From Soonwooa sp032078105 (GTDB taxonomy: Bacteria; Bacteroidota; Bacteroidia; Flavobacteriales; Weeksellaceae), in the NCBI GenBank assembly GCA_046269235.1, contig JBJZOS010000001.1, positions 1 to 64,000 on the forward strand: 64,000 nucleotides of DNA, in the 5' to 3' direction. Below the pieces are notes generated by a model that searched no databases, had not been told where the DNA came from, and saw nothing but the letters and a program-made list of their open reading frames with translations. Position 1 is the first letter of the stretch. Each line of letters begins with the position of its first letter. Shown here in pieces: positions 7,837 to 17,959 of this stretch. The position numbers were made by a program, and so were the translations under genes.

Positions 7837-9585
7837 TTATTTTACTTCCAAAATATAAGGCATTCTCATCATTACGCCATTTTGTAGTCTTGAATCTGTC
7901 AATTGTTGGAAGATTTTATAGTTGCTTTCCCCAAGTTTAGATTTTAAGATTTTTGCCGAGATCTCTTCCTGATCCATACTTCCAAAAATTTCTTCGAAAG
8001 GACTCGATTTTGCAGGATAAGTTTTTAGGCTATATTTCGAAAGTTTAGCTCGCTTCGCAGCATCAGCAATAGCTTGATTAATGCCACCAAGTTCGTCAAC
8101 CAAACCAAGTTCTTTAGCTCTTGTCCCAGACCAAACACGTCCACCGCCTATCGCATCAATTTGCTCAAAAGATTTTTTACGATTGGTCGTTACAAAATGT
8201 ACAAAACGTTTGTAAGTACCTTCAACACTTTTTTGCATCATGTTAAGTGTGCCAGAGGTTGGTCCTTGCAATGCCGAATACATATTAGAGTTGCTGTTGG
8301 TTTGGACAACATCGCTACGGATTCCGTTTTTGTTTGCGATGTCTTTGTAATAAGTCATTAATCCAAATACACCGATTGATCCTGTAATAGTGTTGGGCTC
8401 AGAGTAGATTTTGTCCGCTGCCATGGCGATGTAATATCCGCCAGACGCTGCATAATCTCCAAAAGAGACTACAAGTGGTTTTACTTTTTTAAGTTGTTCT
8501 AGCTCAAAAAGGATTTCGTCAGAAGCATTGGCGCTTCCGCCTGGTGAGTTAACTCTTAGTACAACCGCTTTTACTTTTTTGTCTTCCTTTACTTTTTTAA
8601 TTTCTTTAATCAAATTTTCAGAATAGATACCATGAGTCCCTTTACCAGAGTTGATTTCGCCACTTGCATACAATACAGCCACTTTATCATCTTTTGAGTC
8701 TTGATCGATAGTTCCGAAATATTTTGGGAACGAAATTTTACTAAGTTTATCCTCTTTTTTAATACCAATTTTTTGGCGAAGAATATTGTCGTACTCTGAT
8801 TTCTGAATCAACTTATCCACTAACTTGTATTTGATATTATTTTCTGGGATAAAACTGTACAAGCTGTCTGTAATTGTTTTAAACTCTGCTGGATTTATTT
8901 TTCTAGATTGTGCAATCTGAGAAGAACTTCTTGACCACACGTCATTAAGAAGCGTCGAAAGTTGCTCTTCGTTTTCAGGAGAAATTTTGTTTAACATAAA
9001 AGGCTCAACCGCCGCTTTGAATTTTCCGTGACGAATAACCTGAATGTTAATGCCGTATTTATCAGCAAAATCTTTGAAGAATGCAACCTCGGCAGAAAGA
9101 CCTTTTAGCTCGATACCACCAGTTGGGTTAAGGTAGAATTGATCCGCTACAGATCCTATGTAATAAGCAGCTTGCGAAACATTATTACCATAAGCGTAAA
9201 CGAATTTTCCACTTTTCTTAAAATCGATTAAAGCGTGGCGAATGCTTTCTAGTTGCGTGTTGCCAGCATAGAAATTATCAAGTTCTAGACTAATACCTTT
9301 AATATTAACATCGGTTTTCGCATTGATAATAGATTGTTGAAGGTCAAGACTTGTAATGGTTTTTGATTCTTGTTTAAAATCGAAAATCGAAAACTGCTCG
9401 TCACTTGGACTTTCGATAACTTTAGTTTTTAGGTCTAAAGTCAGAATAGAGTTTTTCTTAACGGAGTCACTACTATCCATGAAAGCGCCCATAATAGCGA
9501 AGAAGATAAATGCTCCTATAAAAATAGCAACTAAGATTACAAAAGCAACTATATTTGCCACAACATACTTGAAAAAAGATTTCAT
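7837..9585 (-). CDS. sppA: Signal peptide peptidase SppA, long (67K) type
   Basis: SppA is an inner-membrane serine protease that degrades cleaved signal peptides. This 582-residue form has an N-terminal membrane anchor (about 8-32) and two ClpP-fold halves, as in the E. coli type. The N-terminal half carries the catalytic lysine in HGKFKAAVEPF. The C-terminal half carries the nucleophile serine in YAASGGYYIAMAADK, so the Lys/Ser dyad is complete. Other conserved pieces are VLRVNSPGGSANASDEI and TGSIGVFG. The start codon is only 9 bases from the folK start on the other strand, so each promoter would have to lie within or over the other gene. Confidence 0.95.
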   Translation of the reverse strand: MKSFFKYVVANIVAFVILVAIFIGAFIFFAIMGAFMDSSDSVKKNSILTLDLKTKVIESPSDEQFSIFDFKQESKTITSLDLQQSIINAKTDVNIKGISLELDNFYAGNTQLESIRHALIDFKKSGKFVYAYGNNVSQAAYYIGSVADQFYLNPTGGIELKGLSAEVAFFKDFADKYGINIQVIRHGKFKAAVEPFMLNKISPENEEQLSTLLNDVWSRSSSQIAQSRKINPAEFKTITDSLYSFIPENNIKYKLVDKLIQKSEYDNILRQKIGIKKEDKLSKISFPKYFGTIDQDSKDDKVAVLYASGEINSGKGTHGIYSENLIKEIKKVKEDKKVKAVVLRVNSPGGSANASDEILFELEQLKKVKPLVVSFGDYAASGGYYIAMAADKIYSEPNTITGSIGVFGLMTYYKDIANKNGIRSDVVQTNSNSNMYSALQGPTSGTLNMMQKSVEGTYKRFVHFVTTNRKKSFEQIDAIGGGRVWSGTRAKELGLVDELGGINQAIADAAKRAKLSKYSLKTYPAKSSPFEEIFGSMDQEEISAKILKSKLGESNYKIFQQLTDSRLQNGVMMRMPYILEVK

Positions 9586-9594
9586 AAATAATTA

Positions 9595-10023
9595 ATGTTT
9601 GATAATATGTCGCAACATGTTGCCGTTTTGTTACTCGGGAGTAATAAAAATAATCCTATACATCAGATTGAGAATGCTATCAGTAAAATTGTTAATTCTG
9701 GATGTACAATTGTTAATATGTCAAAAATCATGGAAACATCACCAATAGAATTTGATAGTAGTAATAATTTTTGTAATATTGCATTGAAAATTAATACATT
9801 TTTATCTCCTTTTAAGCTGTTGAAATCTATGAAAGCAATAGAAGTTGAAATGGGAAGGATACAGGACAGCCGTTTTTTTGGGGAATATAAAGATCGAGAA
9901 ATAGATATTGATATCGTTTTTTATGACAATATTTTTTTCGAATGTGAAAATTTGTCGATCCCTCATGTAAAGCATGCCTACGAAAGAGAGTTTTCGCAAC
10001 AATTGTTAGCAGAGTTAAAATAA
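9595..10023 (+). CDS. folK: 2-amino-4-hydroxy-6-hydroxymethyldihydropteridine pyrophosphokinase (HPPK)
   Basis: FolK transfers pyrophosphate from ATP to 6-hydroxymethyl-7,8-dihydropterin in folate synthesis. The 142-residue product has the N-terminal VLLLGSNKNNP, the central SPFKLLKSMKAIEVEMGR, and DREIDIDIVFYD, which contains the Mg-binding aspartates. IPHVKHAYEREF corresponds to the family IPHPRMHERxF. It is somewhat shorter than usual (about 160) at the C-terminus. The ATG at 9595 is used; an in-frame ATG at 9607 (MSQHVAVLLLGSN) is equally plausible. It is head-to-head with sppA and 18 bases before the first OmpA gene. Confidence 0.9.
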   Translation: MFDNMSQHVAVLLLGSNKNNPIHQIENAISKIVNSGCTIVNMSKIMETSPIEFDSSNNFCNIALKINTFLSPFKLLKSMKAIEVEMGRIQDSRFFGEYKDREIDIDIVFYDNIFFECENLSIPHVKHAYEREFSQQLLAELK

Positions 10024-10041
10024 TAACATAGATAACACAAT

Positions 10042-11484
10042 ATGAAAAAAAAATTAATTCTTTTGGCTGCCGCCCTACCAGTATTAATTTTTTCACAGAA
10101 TTCTAATCCTTACGGATCAGGGTCTACTGAAACGAAAAAATTTGATAATGAAAGTCGCCTTTTTAAAGATTGGGCAATTTCTGTAGGAGGTGGAGGCGCT
10201 TTTATGCAAGCAGCAGACTTAACATCTTTTTATGATGGGAAAATTAATTGGGGTTGGAATGCTTACGTAAGTATTGATAAACAAATAACACATACTTTTG
10301 GACTTAGTTTGAATTACTCAAAAGGTGAAACGAACCAAAAAATTATGGCAAGACCAGAATGGGGCGTTGCCGTGGGCCATACAAAATATGACCAAATTGC
10401 AGTTATCGGAGATGTTAATCTTTCCAATTTGATGAGACGCGTTGATAACAAGTCAGAATTCAAATGGGCACTTCATGCATATGGTGGTGTCGGGATTGAA
10501 GGATTTACTTCAACCATGCGTGATGAAGGGATGTACAAAAAATATCCATTCTATATTAAACAATCACTAGATCAAGCGTCTGTATTTTGGACAACAGGTT
10601 TAGGATTAAAATATAATCTATCAAGACTTATCGATCTTGAGTTAAGAGCAATGTATGTCTTCTCTGGAGATGATGCATTCGACGGATCTGGTACGCAAGG
10701 TGGTAGAGCTTATGATGAAAATTTTGATCCTGCTGCTTATATGCAAATCCATCCAGGAAGATCCGACAACGCATTTACTGTAAATCTAGGATTAAGTTTC
10801 AAACTAGGTAAAAGTAATAGAACACATTTAGCTTGGTTTGACCCCTTACAAGATGTTTATGCTAAAACGAGTAGTTTAGAAAATCGTATAAAAGATTTTG
10901 TTGTTTGTGAAAATGGCGATAAAGATAACGATGGCGTTTGTGACGATTGGGACAGACAGCTAGATACACCTGCTGGTGCAAGAGTAGATGGTGCGGGGGT
11001 CGCATTAGATATCGATTTGGACGGTGTTATAGATTTATATGATAAATGTGTGACAGAACCAGGTCCAATAGAAAATAATGGATGTCCTATTGTAGCACAG
11101 ACCAGCATGTCAGACAATCTGGTAGAAGAAATTAATAAATCTTTACAAGGAATTGAGTTTGAGTTAAATAAAGCGGTTATTAGAAAGTCATCTTATGGCA
11201 TTTTGGATAACGCAGCAGATGTTCTGAAAAGTGTGCAAGGACGACAGTTTTTGGTTGTTGGTGCTACTGATGCAAGAGGATCTGTACCACTTAATCTAAA
11301 GTTATCTAAAAATAGAGCTTCAGCCGTTGTTTCTTATTTAGTTAAGAAAGGTGTGCCAGCAACAATGCTTCAAGCTGAAGGTCGCGGAAAATCTGATCTT
11401 AAGTATCCAGAGTGTGATCCTGCCAGCAATTGCGAAGAATGGAAAAACGAAGCGAATCGTCGCGTTTATTTTATATCAAAATAA
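10042..11484 (+). CDS. OmpA family outer-membrane protein with TSP type-3 repeats, copy 1
   Basis: This 480-residue protein has a signal peptide (cut near FSQ, residue 19), an N-terminal beta-barrel (about 35-260), calcium-binding thrombospondin type-3 repeats (about 290-350: NGDKDNDGVCDDWD and DIDLDGVIDLYDKC), and a C-terminal OmpA peptidoglycan-binding domain (about 370-480) with GATDARGSVPLNLKLSKNRA. It probably links the outer membrane to peptidoglycan. It shares the same architecture and nearly identical TSP3 segment with the next gene, 12 bases downstream, so the pair arose by tandem duplication and is likely co-transcribed. Confidence 0.93.
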   Translation: MKKKLILLAAALPVLIFSQNSNPYGSGSTETKKFDNESRLFKDWAISVGGGGAFMQAADLTSFYDGKINWGWNAYVSIDKQITHTFGLSLNYSKGETNQKIMARPEWGVAVGHTKYDQIAVIGDVNLSNLMRRVDNKSEFKWALHAYGGVGIEGFTSTMRDEGMYKKYPFYIKQSLDQASVFWTTGLGLKYNLSRLIDLELRAMYVFSGDDAFDGSGTQGGRAYDENFDPAAYMQIHPGRSDNAFTVNLGLSFKLGKSNRTHLAWFDPLQDVYAKTSSLENRIKDFVVCENGDKDNDGVCDDWDRQLDTPAGARVDGAGVALDIDLDGVIDLYDKCVTEPGPIENNGCPIVAQTSMSDNLVEEINKSLQGIEFELNKAVIRKSSYGILDNAADVLKSVQGRQFLVVGATDARGSVPLNLKLSKNRASAVVSYLVKKGVPATMLQAEGRGKSDLKYPECDPASNCEEWKNEANRRVYFISK

Positions 11485-11496
11485 AAAATACGAATT

Positions 11497-12915
11497 ATGA
11501 AAAAAAGTATATTCACATTAGTTGTTATGACAGGGCTGTTTGCACCAGCTTGTTTTAATGCACAACAAAAAGACAGTATTAGTACCGAAGCTTATCAACC
11601 ATTTACTCAAGATTCTAAAAGATTTAATGATTGGGCGGTTTCTGCTGGTATTGGTACAGCGCTAATACAGACAGGTAATATTACATCTATTAACAATGGT
11701 TCTGGTAAAACATTGTTTGGCTATTCAGCTTATTTCAGTGTTGATAAAGCGATTACACATGCTTTTGGATTAAAGTTGCAATATGACAAGGGAGAAACTA
11801 GACAAGGTTTTGCTAGTACTAAAGATCATTTAGATAATGTTAAAGCAGCTCGTACACAATATGACGCAATTTCATTACTAGCTGATGTTAATATTTCTAA
11901 CTTGTTAAGAAGAGTAGATAATAAATCCAACTTCAGATGGGCATTACATGGTTATGTTGGGGCTGGTACTTTGGCATATCGTGCTTACTTACAAGAGCCT
12001 GGTAAACCTTATAATCAAAGCTTAGCTACAGAGGTGAAACCTTTTAAATTAGGTTCTTTGTTTGCACAGTTTGGTACAGGGGTTAAATACAGAATGGCAG
12101 AATCTTGGGATTTGGAAGCTCGTGCAATGTATGTCGTGACAAATGATAATACATTTGATGGTTCGATTAATCAATATCAGAATACTACCAATAAGACGTC
12201 TGACAATATGTTAACAGCTGCACTCGGTGTAACTTATAATATTGGAAAACATCAATCGCATTTATTCTGGCATGATCCATTACAAGAGATCTATTATAAA
12301 CTAGACGTTCTTGCTGACAAAACTGACGATGCGGAAGTTTGTAAAAAAGGAGATGCCGATAACGATGGCGTTTGTGATGATTGGGATAGACAACTTGATA
12401 CACCAGCAGGTGCAAGAGTTGACGGTTCTGGTGTAGCATTAGATGCTGATCTAGATGGTGTAATTGACCTTTACGATAAGTGTGTAACAGTTCCTGGTCC
12501 TGTAGAAAACAATGGTTGTCCAATAGAGTCGATTAAGTATAATAACAATGATGGAATTTCTGAAGCTATTTTAGACTTAAAAGGTATCGAGTTTAATCTT
12601 AATTCTGATAAAATTCTATCTGGTAATACACCGATTCTTGAAAACGCAGTCAGAACTATTAATCAATCAGCAGGTTCTTACCTTATTATAGGTGCGACAG
12701 ACACTAGAGGTACTGAGGCATACAATCAAAAACTCTCTGAGAGAAGAGCAGGTAATGTGAAAAATTTCCTAATTAAAAAAGGCGCTAATGCAGCAAAGTT
12801 ACAATCTGTTGGTAGAGGAGAAAAAGACCTTCTTTATCCAGAATGTGAGCCCGCTAATAAGTGTCCAGAATGGAAAAACAGAGCTAACAGAAGAGTTTAT
12901 TTCGAAGCGAAATAA
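11497..12915 (+). CDS. OmpA family outer-membrane protein with TSP type-3 repeats, copy 2
   Basis: This is the paralogue of the upstream gene: signal peptide (cut near FNAQ), barrel of about 215 residues, TSP3 repeats (KGDADNDGVCDDWD, then DADLDGVIDLYDKC) and an OmpA domain with GATDTRGTEAYNQKLSERRA. The TSP3 block of about 50 residues is almost identical between the copies, whereas the barrels and the linker before the OmpA domain have diverged. This suggests selection or gene conversion on the repeat part. It is 472 residues and is followed by a terminator at 12939. Confidence 0.93.
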   Translation: MKKSIFTLVVMTGLFAPACFNAQQKDSISTEAYQPFTQDSKRFNDWAVSAGIGTALIQTGNITSINNGSGKTLFGYSAYFSVDKAITHAFGLKLQYDKGETRQGFASTKDHLDNVKAARTQYDAISLLADVNISNLLRRVDNKSNFRWALHGYVGAGTLAYRAYLQEPGKPYNQSLATEVKPFKLGSLFAQFGTGVKYRMAESWDLEARAMYVVTNDNTFDGSINQYQNTTNKTSDNMLTAALGVTYNIGKHQSHLFWHDPLQEIYYKLDVLADKTDDAEVCKKGDADNDGVCDDWDRQLDTPAGARVDGSGVALDADLDGVIDLYDKCVTVPGPVENNGCPIESIKYNNNDGISEAILDLKGIEFNLNSDKILSGNTPILENAVRTINQSAGSYLIIGATDTRGTEAYNQKLSERRAGNVKNFLIKKGANAAKLQSVGRGEKDLLYPECEPANKCPEWKNRANRRVYFEAK

Positions 12916-12938
12916 TTTACTTTACAATAAAATTGAAG

Positions 12939-12972
12939 ACCGTTGAGACATCTCAGCGGTTTTTATTTTTTT
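12939..12972 (+). terminator. Rho-independent terminator of the OmpA pair
   Basis: ACCGTTGAGA pairs with TCTCAGCGGT (one G-T pair) around CA, then a T-rich tail. Confidence 0.85.
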
Positions 12973-13001
12973 AAGCTTTAGTAATTGTTTAATTTTACGA
13001 T

Positions 13002-14903
13002 ATGAAAACCGAATTCCAGTTATCACAACTTTTACACGAGCAACTTCAAAAATTTTGGGGTTACTCAGAATTTCGTGAGGACCAAGAGGAGATTATCACA
13101 TCGGTGATCAATGGAAAAGATGCCTTAGCACTTTTGCCCACAGGTGGCGGAAAATCGCTTTGTTATCAACTTCCTGCAATTATTCTTGAAGGTACATGTC
13201 TCGTAATTTCGCCGCTTTTAGCTTTAATAAAAGACCAAGTCGATGCCTTGGAAAATCTAGGTATTGAAGCAGAGTTTCTAAGTTCAGAGTTAGATGATGG
13301 CGAAGTTGAGGCTGTTTTCAATAGATGTATAGAAGGCTTTACAAAAGTGCTTTATGTCTCGCCAGAACGTCTTAAAAATCAGGAGTTTTTACGCAGAATC
13401 CCAGAAATTAATATTTCCTTTATCGCTGTTGATGAGGCACATTGTATTTCAGAATGGGGACAAGATTTCAGGCCGAGTTATCAGAATATCAAATTCTTTA
13501 GAGAAGAATTTAAGAAGGTGCCCATGTTGGCTTTGACAGCAACAGCGACACCAGAAGTTGTCGAAGAGATCGTGACCAAGCTTTCGTTAAAAAAAGTCAA
13601 TATTTTTAAGCAAAGTTTTCAACGTGATAACCTCAATATCATTTGTCAAAATATCACCGACAAGTATCAAAAAATAAAAGATTTTTTAAGCCAAAATAAA
13701 ACCGCGGGGATCATCTATACACGGACCAGAAAAGAGGCAGAGGATCTTACTTACTTTTTAAAAAACTCTGGTTTTAATCATGTTAATTTTTATCATGCTG
13801 GACTTGTTCGGCAAGATAAAGAACGTTTACAAAAACAATGGCAGAGCAGCCATTCTCGAGTTTTGATTTCCACCAATGCCTTTGGGATGGGGATCGACAA
13901 AGATAATGTGAGGTTTATCATGCATCTCTCGCCCTCGTCATCTATAGAGAATTATTATCAAGAAATCGGCCGCGCTGGTAGAGATGGTGCGGAATCGGTC
14001 GCTTATCTTTTTTGGAATCAACAAGAGCTAAATGAGTTCGATGCTATTTTAAAAAATCAAATCCCTACCAAGGAAGAATACCAGTCGATACTTCGATACC
14101 TGTATTCGATTTATCAAATTGCTGAACACGATTTGCCCGAGCCAATGTTTACCCTCAAGCTTGAAAGAATTAAAAGCTTGAGTAAAGCCTCGCGTGCTAA
14201 GATCGTTAACGTTCTCAATTTTTTGCACAATCAAGAGCTTATTTATTACAAAAATACCTGGAGTCCGTCGAGTATAGAATCTTTGGTTAATGGTCAAGAT
14301 ATTGAATTGTTACCATCAAAAGACGCTCATTTTTTAGAGCTATTGTTTAGAAATATTGCAGGTTTGGCATCTGGAAAAGTTCATTTCAGTGAGAGAGCTT
14401 TCTGCGAAAAAAATCATTTCGATATCAAATTATTTAGAGAGCGATTAGAAGATTTACAAAAAGCGGGACATATCCAATATTTCGATGGTGCAAACCATGC
14501 GGTTCGGTTTCTGAAACCGCGTGATGAAAACAGATTGTTTGGTTACTATTGGAAGTTGTTTTCCGAAATACAAGAAAATAAACTTCAAAAATGGAAACAA
14601 ATGAAATACTATGTCACCACACAAGATTATTGCCGAATGAAGCTTGTATTACGCTATTTTGGAGATAAACATGCTGCCGAATGTGGCAAGTGCGATTATT
14701 GTCAAAAAAAGGCGCCGGCAGGTGCTAATAGCTTAACCAATGACATCCTGTTACAGTTGACTTATCAACCAAGAACCTTGAACGAGTTGGTAGCGATTCT
14801 TAAAATTCATTCTCGAGAAAGCATTTTAGAAATCCTGATTTTTCTTTTAGATTTAAGAAGAATCAAAATGTTGAATTATAAAACTTATACGATAAATTCA
14901 TAA
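13002..14903 (+). CDS. recQ: ATP-dependent DNA helicase RecQ
   Basis: This 3'-5' DNA helicase of the RecQ family (633 residues) acts in recombination and fork repair. Motif I is LLPTGGGKSLCYQLPA (about residue 45), motif II is VDEAHCISEWGQDFRPSY, and motif III is MLALTATATPEV. Motif V is LISTNAFGMGIDK and motif VI is YYQEIGRAGRDG. The RecQ-C-terminal zinc site is visible as CRMKLVLRYFGD, then CGKCDYC (about 545-570). A winged-helix part follows, and I see only a weak C-terminal extension instead of a clear HRDC domain. Its stop codon abuts the fmt start with no spacer, so the pair forms an operon. Confidence 0.95.
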   Translation: MKTEFQLSQLLHEQLQKFWGYSEFREDQEEIITSVINGKDALALLPTGGGKSLCYQLPAIILEGTCLVISPLLALIKDQVDALENLGIEAEFLSSELDDGEVEAVFNRCIEGFTKVLYVSPERLKNQEFLRRIPEINISFIAVDEAHCISEWGQDFRPSYQNIKFFREEFKKVPMLALTATATPEVVEEIVTKLSLKKVNIFKQSFQRDNLNIICQNITDKYQKIKDFLSQNKTAGIIYTRTRKEAEDLTYFLKNSGFNHVNFYHAGLVRQDKERLQKQWQSSHSRVLISTNAFGMGIDKDNVRFIMHLSPSSSIENYYQEIGRAGRDGAESVAYLFWNQQELNEFDAILKNQIPTKEEYQSILRYLYSIYQIAEHDLPEPMFTLKLERIKSLSKASRAKIVNVLNFLHNQELIYYKNTWSPSSIESLVNGQDIELLPSKDAHFLELLFRNIAGLASGKVHFSERAFCEKNHFDIKLFRERLEDLQKAGHIQYFDGANHAVRFLKPRDENRLFGYYWKLFSEIQENKLQKWKQMKYYVTTQDYCRMKLVLRYFGDKHAAECGKCDYCQKKAPAGANSLTNDILLQLTYQPRTLNELVAILKIHSRESILEILIFLLDLRRIKMLNYKTYTINS

Positions 14904-15851
14904 ATGAAAAGTTTAAAAGTTGTGTTTCTAGGAACACCAGAATTTGCAAAAACGGCTTTAGAAGCGATTCATAAATCACATCACGATGTTGTGGGCGTGG
15001 TGACTGCAACGGATAAAGCGAGTGGGAGAGGGCAAAAAGTAAATGCTTCGCCTGTTAAAATATATGCAGAAGAACAAGGTCTTAAATTGTTTCAACCAGA
15101 AAAATTAAGAAATCCTGAATTTTTAGAAGATATAAAATCCCTTAACGCTGACGTGTTCGTCGTTGTTGCATTTAGAATGATGCCCCAAATGTTGTTTTCG
15201 ATTCCGCCGATGGGGACGTTTAACCTGCACGCGTCTTTGTTGCCAGATTATCGTGGTGCGGCGCCTATTAATTTTGCAATTATTAATGGTGAAACAAAAT
15301 CTGGAGCTACAACTTTTTTTATCAACGAAAAAATTGATGAGGGAAATATCTTACTTCAAGAAGAAGTTGATATTTTGCCAGAAGATAATGCGGGAAGCCT
15401 CCATGACAAGTTAATGGTGATGGGCGCCGGATTAATTGTTAAAACTTTGGACGGTTTAGCTTTAGGAAATCTTACCGAACATCCGCAACCAGAAAAAGAA
15501 AATCCAAAAACGGCTTACAAGATTTTTAAAGATGATTTAAAAATTAATTGGAATCAAAACTCCGAAATTATCCACAATTTTGTGCGTGGTATGTCGCCTT
15601 ATCCAACAGCTTTTACAGTTTTAAATATTGAAGATGAAGAAAAATCTTTAAAGCTTTTTAAAGGAAAATTTGAATTAAATAATCACAATGATGCTGCAGG
15701 CACAATTCATATTTCTAAAAATGAGTTTAAAATTGCTACCAAAGATGGTTATTACTACCCCGAAGAGCTGCAATTGCAAGGCAAAAAACGAATGCTTTTA
15801 AAAGATTTTTTAAACGGTTTTCGTAGTTTCGAACAAATAAAAATGGCTTAG
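14904..15851 (+). CDS. fmt: Methionyl-tRNA formyltransferase
   Basis: Fmt formylates initiator Met-tRNA using 10-formyl-tetrahydrofolate. The 315-residue product starts VVFLGTPEFAKTAL and carries HASLLPDYRGAAPINFAIINGE, which contains the catalytic His and folate-binding SLLP motif. The C-terminal OB-like domain covers about 205-315. It begins directly after the recQ stop codon. The stop TAG lies inside the left arm of the terminator hairpin that separates it from ribBA. Confidence 0.95.
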   Translation: MKSLKVVFLGTPEFAKTALEAIHKSHHDVVGVVTATDKASGRGQKVNASPVKIYAEEQGLKLFQPEKLRNPEFLEDIKSLNADVFVVVAFRMMPQMLFSIPPMGTFNLHASLLPDYRGAAPINFAIINGETKSGATTFFINEKIDEGNILLQEEVDILPEDNAGSLHDKLMVMGAGLIVKTLDGLALGNLTEHPQPEKENPKTAYKIFKDDLKINWNQNSEIIHNFVRGMSPYPTAFTVLNIEDEEKSLKLFKGKFELNNHNDAAGTIHISKNEFKIATKDGYYYPEELQLQGKKRMLLKDFLNGFRSFEQIKMA

Positions 15852-15875
15852 TAATCACTAAGCCATTTCGGTTTT

Positions 15876-15876
<1 letters not shown>
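15842..15876. terminator. Bidirectional terminator between fmt and ribBA
   Basis: AATGGCTTAG pairs with CTAAGCCATT around TAATCA, and a T run follows on the plus strand. The fmt stop codon is part of the stem, so the last codons of fmt are used as terminator sequence. On the minus strand the A-rich side before it gives Ts for ribBA. Confidence 0.8.
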
Positions 15877-16997
<1,121 letters not shown>

Positions 16998-17156
16998 TTT
17001 TACTGTAGATTTTTATGTGACGCAAAGATAAGGATATTGTAAGGATTTTGCTTAAATTTATACTGATAATAACTGAATTTAGTAAGCTAGAGAATTTTAG
17101 AAATAAGTTTTCACCTTGAAAATCAGAGGTTGATATAAAAAATACGTAAAAGCCTT

Positions 17157-17185
17157 TTGAAATAAAGAAAATTTTATTAAATTTG
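17157..17185 (+). promoter_or_regulatory. Promoter of tRNA-Cys
   Basis: TTG at 17157-17159 and TAAATTTG at 17178-17185 are separated by 18 bases, a near-ideal Bacteroidetes promoter. Transcription should begin around 17190, just before the mature tRNA 5' end at 17200. Confidence 0.75.
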
Positions 17186-17199
17186 CACACCAAATAAAG

Positions 17200-17270
17200 G
17201 GTGCTTTGGCCGAGTGGCTAGGCAGTGGTCTGCAACACCATCTACAGCGGTTCGAATCCGCTAGGCACCT
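17200..17270 (+). tRNA. tRNA-Cys (anticodon GCA)
   Basis: A full cloverleaf can be folded by eye. Acceptor GGTGCTT pairs with AGGCACC. The D arm is in GCCGAGTGGCTAGGC. The anticodon stem GTGGT/ACCAT encloses CTGCAAC with anticodon GCA. The T arm is GCGG, TTCGAAT, CCGC. The discriminator base is U, as required for Cys tRNA. CCA is not encoded. A terminator follows 9 bases later, so it is a single-gene transcript. Confidence 0.95.
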
Positions 17271-17278
17271 CATAGTAA

Positions 17279-17319
17279 AACCCTAATCTATTGATAACAA
17301 ATAGTTTAGGGTTTTTTGT
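17279..17319 (+). terminator. Terminator after tRNA-Cys
   Basis: AACCCTAATCTATT pairs with AATAGTTTAGGGTT (one mismatch/G-T pairs), followed by a run of T. Confidence 0.85.
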
Positions 17320-17428
17320 TTGTCAGAAATTTTCACCTTTATAGAACGTGCTAAAAAACAAGTATTTTATTTGTTTTTACGTTAGCCTATTAGATTAAGC
17401 ATTTTGATATTTATCTATGTATTTTTTT

Positions 17429-17816
17429 TTAAGCTTGATTAAATTTGTTGATAGAGAAAGATGTTGATAGATCTTGCTCGTTGTAGTTTCTACCTAATGC
17501 TAAAAAATCGCAACATCCATTTTAGGATCTTTTAAATTTCTATTAAATGTATTAGCGATATTGATGTATTGCTTACTTTTATAAAACAAGTCGAGATTGG
17601 TTAGTGAGGTAGCCTTGTAGATTTCACTCCAAATAAATTTTTGATCGTCCTTTTTATTACTAATGTTTTTATTAATTTCAGAACTTAATTGTTTTAGCCT
17701 TCTTTGTTTAGAGTTTCTATGGTTTCAAAACCTTGCAGATCTTTGCTGGATAAATTTTTGCTTTAGGCAAAAGATTTTATGATCAAGATCAATGCGACTA
17801 TATATGTGATTTTCAT
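17429..17816 (-). pseudogene. Decayed gene for a small secreted protein of unknown family
   Basis: This remnant fills most of the 640-base gap between tRNA-Cys and the EEP gene. An ATG at 17816 starts MKITYIVALILIIKSFA, a signal peptide, interrupted by TAA at 17763-17765. One change would restore CAA and give the usual AQS-type cleavage site. The frame continues SKNLSSKDLQGFETIETLNK. A missing A then shifts it into RRLKQLSSEINKN and on to LFYKSKQYINIANTF. A missing T in a run of Ts, just after DVAIF, shifts it again into LALGRNYNEQDLSTSFSINK, ending at TAA 17429-17431. The rebuilt product is about 128 residues and helical. I do not recognise the family. Three separate lesions make a working gene unlikely. 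Confidence 0.75.
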
Positions 17817-17959
17817 TTATTATTATAAGCTATTAATAGAGCTTGCAAAGCTACCGTAGTTATATATAGGAGCGTGTATCTAATTATCCATGACGATGAT
17901 TAGAAAAATAAATGACAATCTATTTCAATTTTTTAAGAAGAATTTTGATCTCTGAGAAG

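Noticed and set aside
17000..17160. FMN riboswitch upstream of ribBA
   Set aside because: I looked for the RFN conserved blocks on the minus strand and found none.
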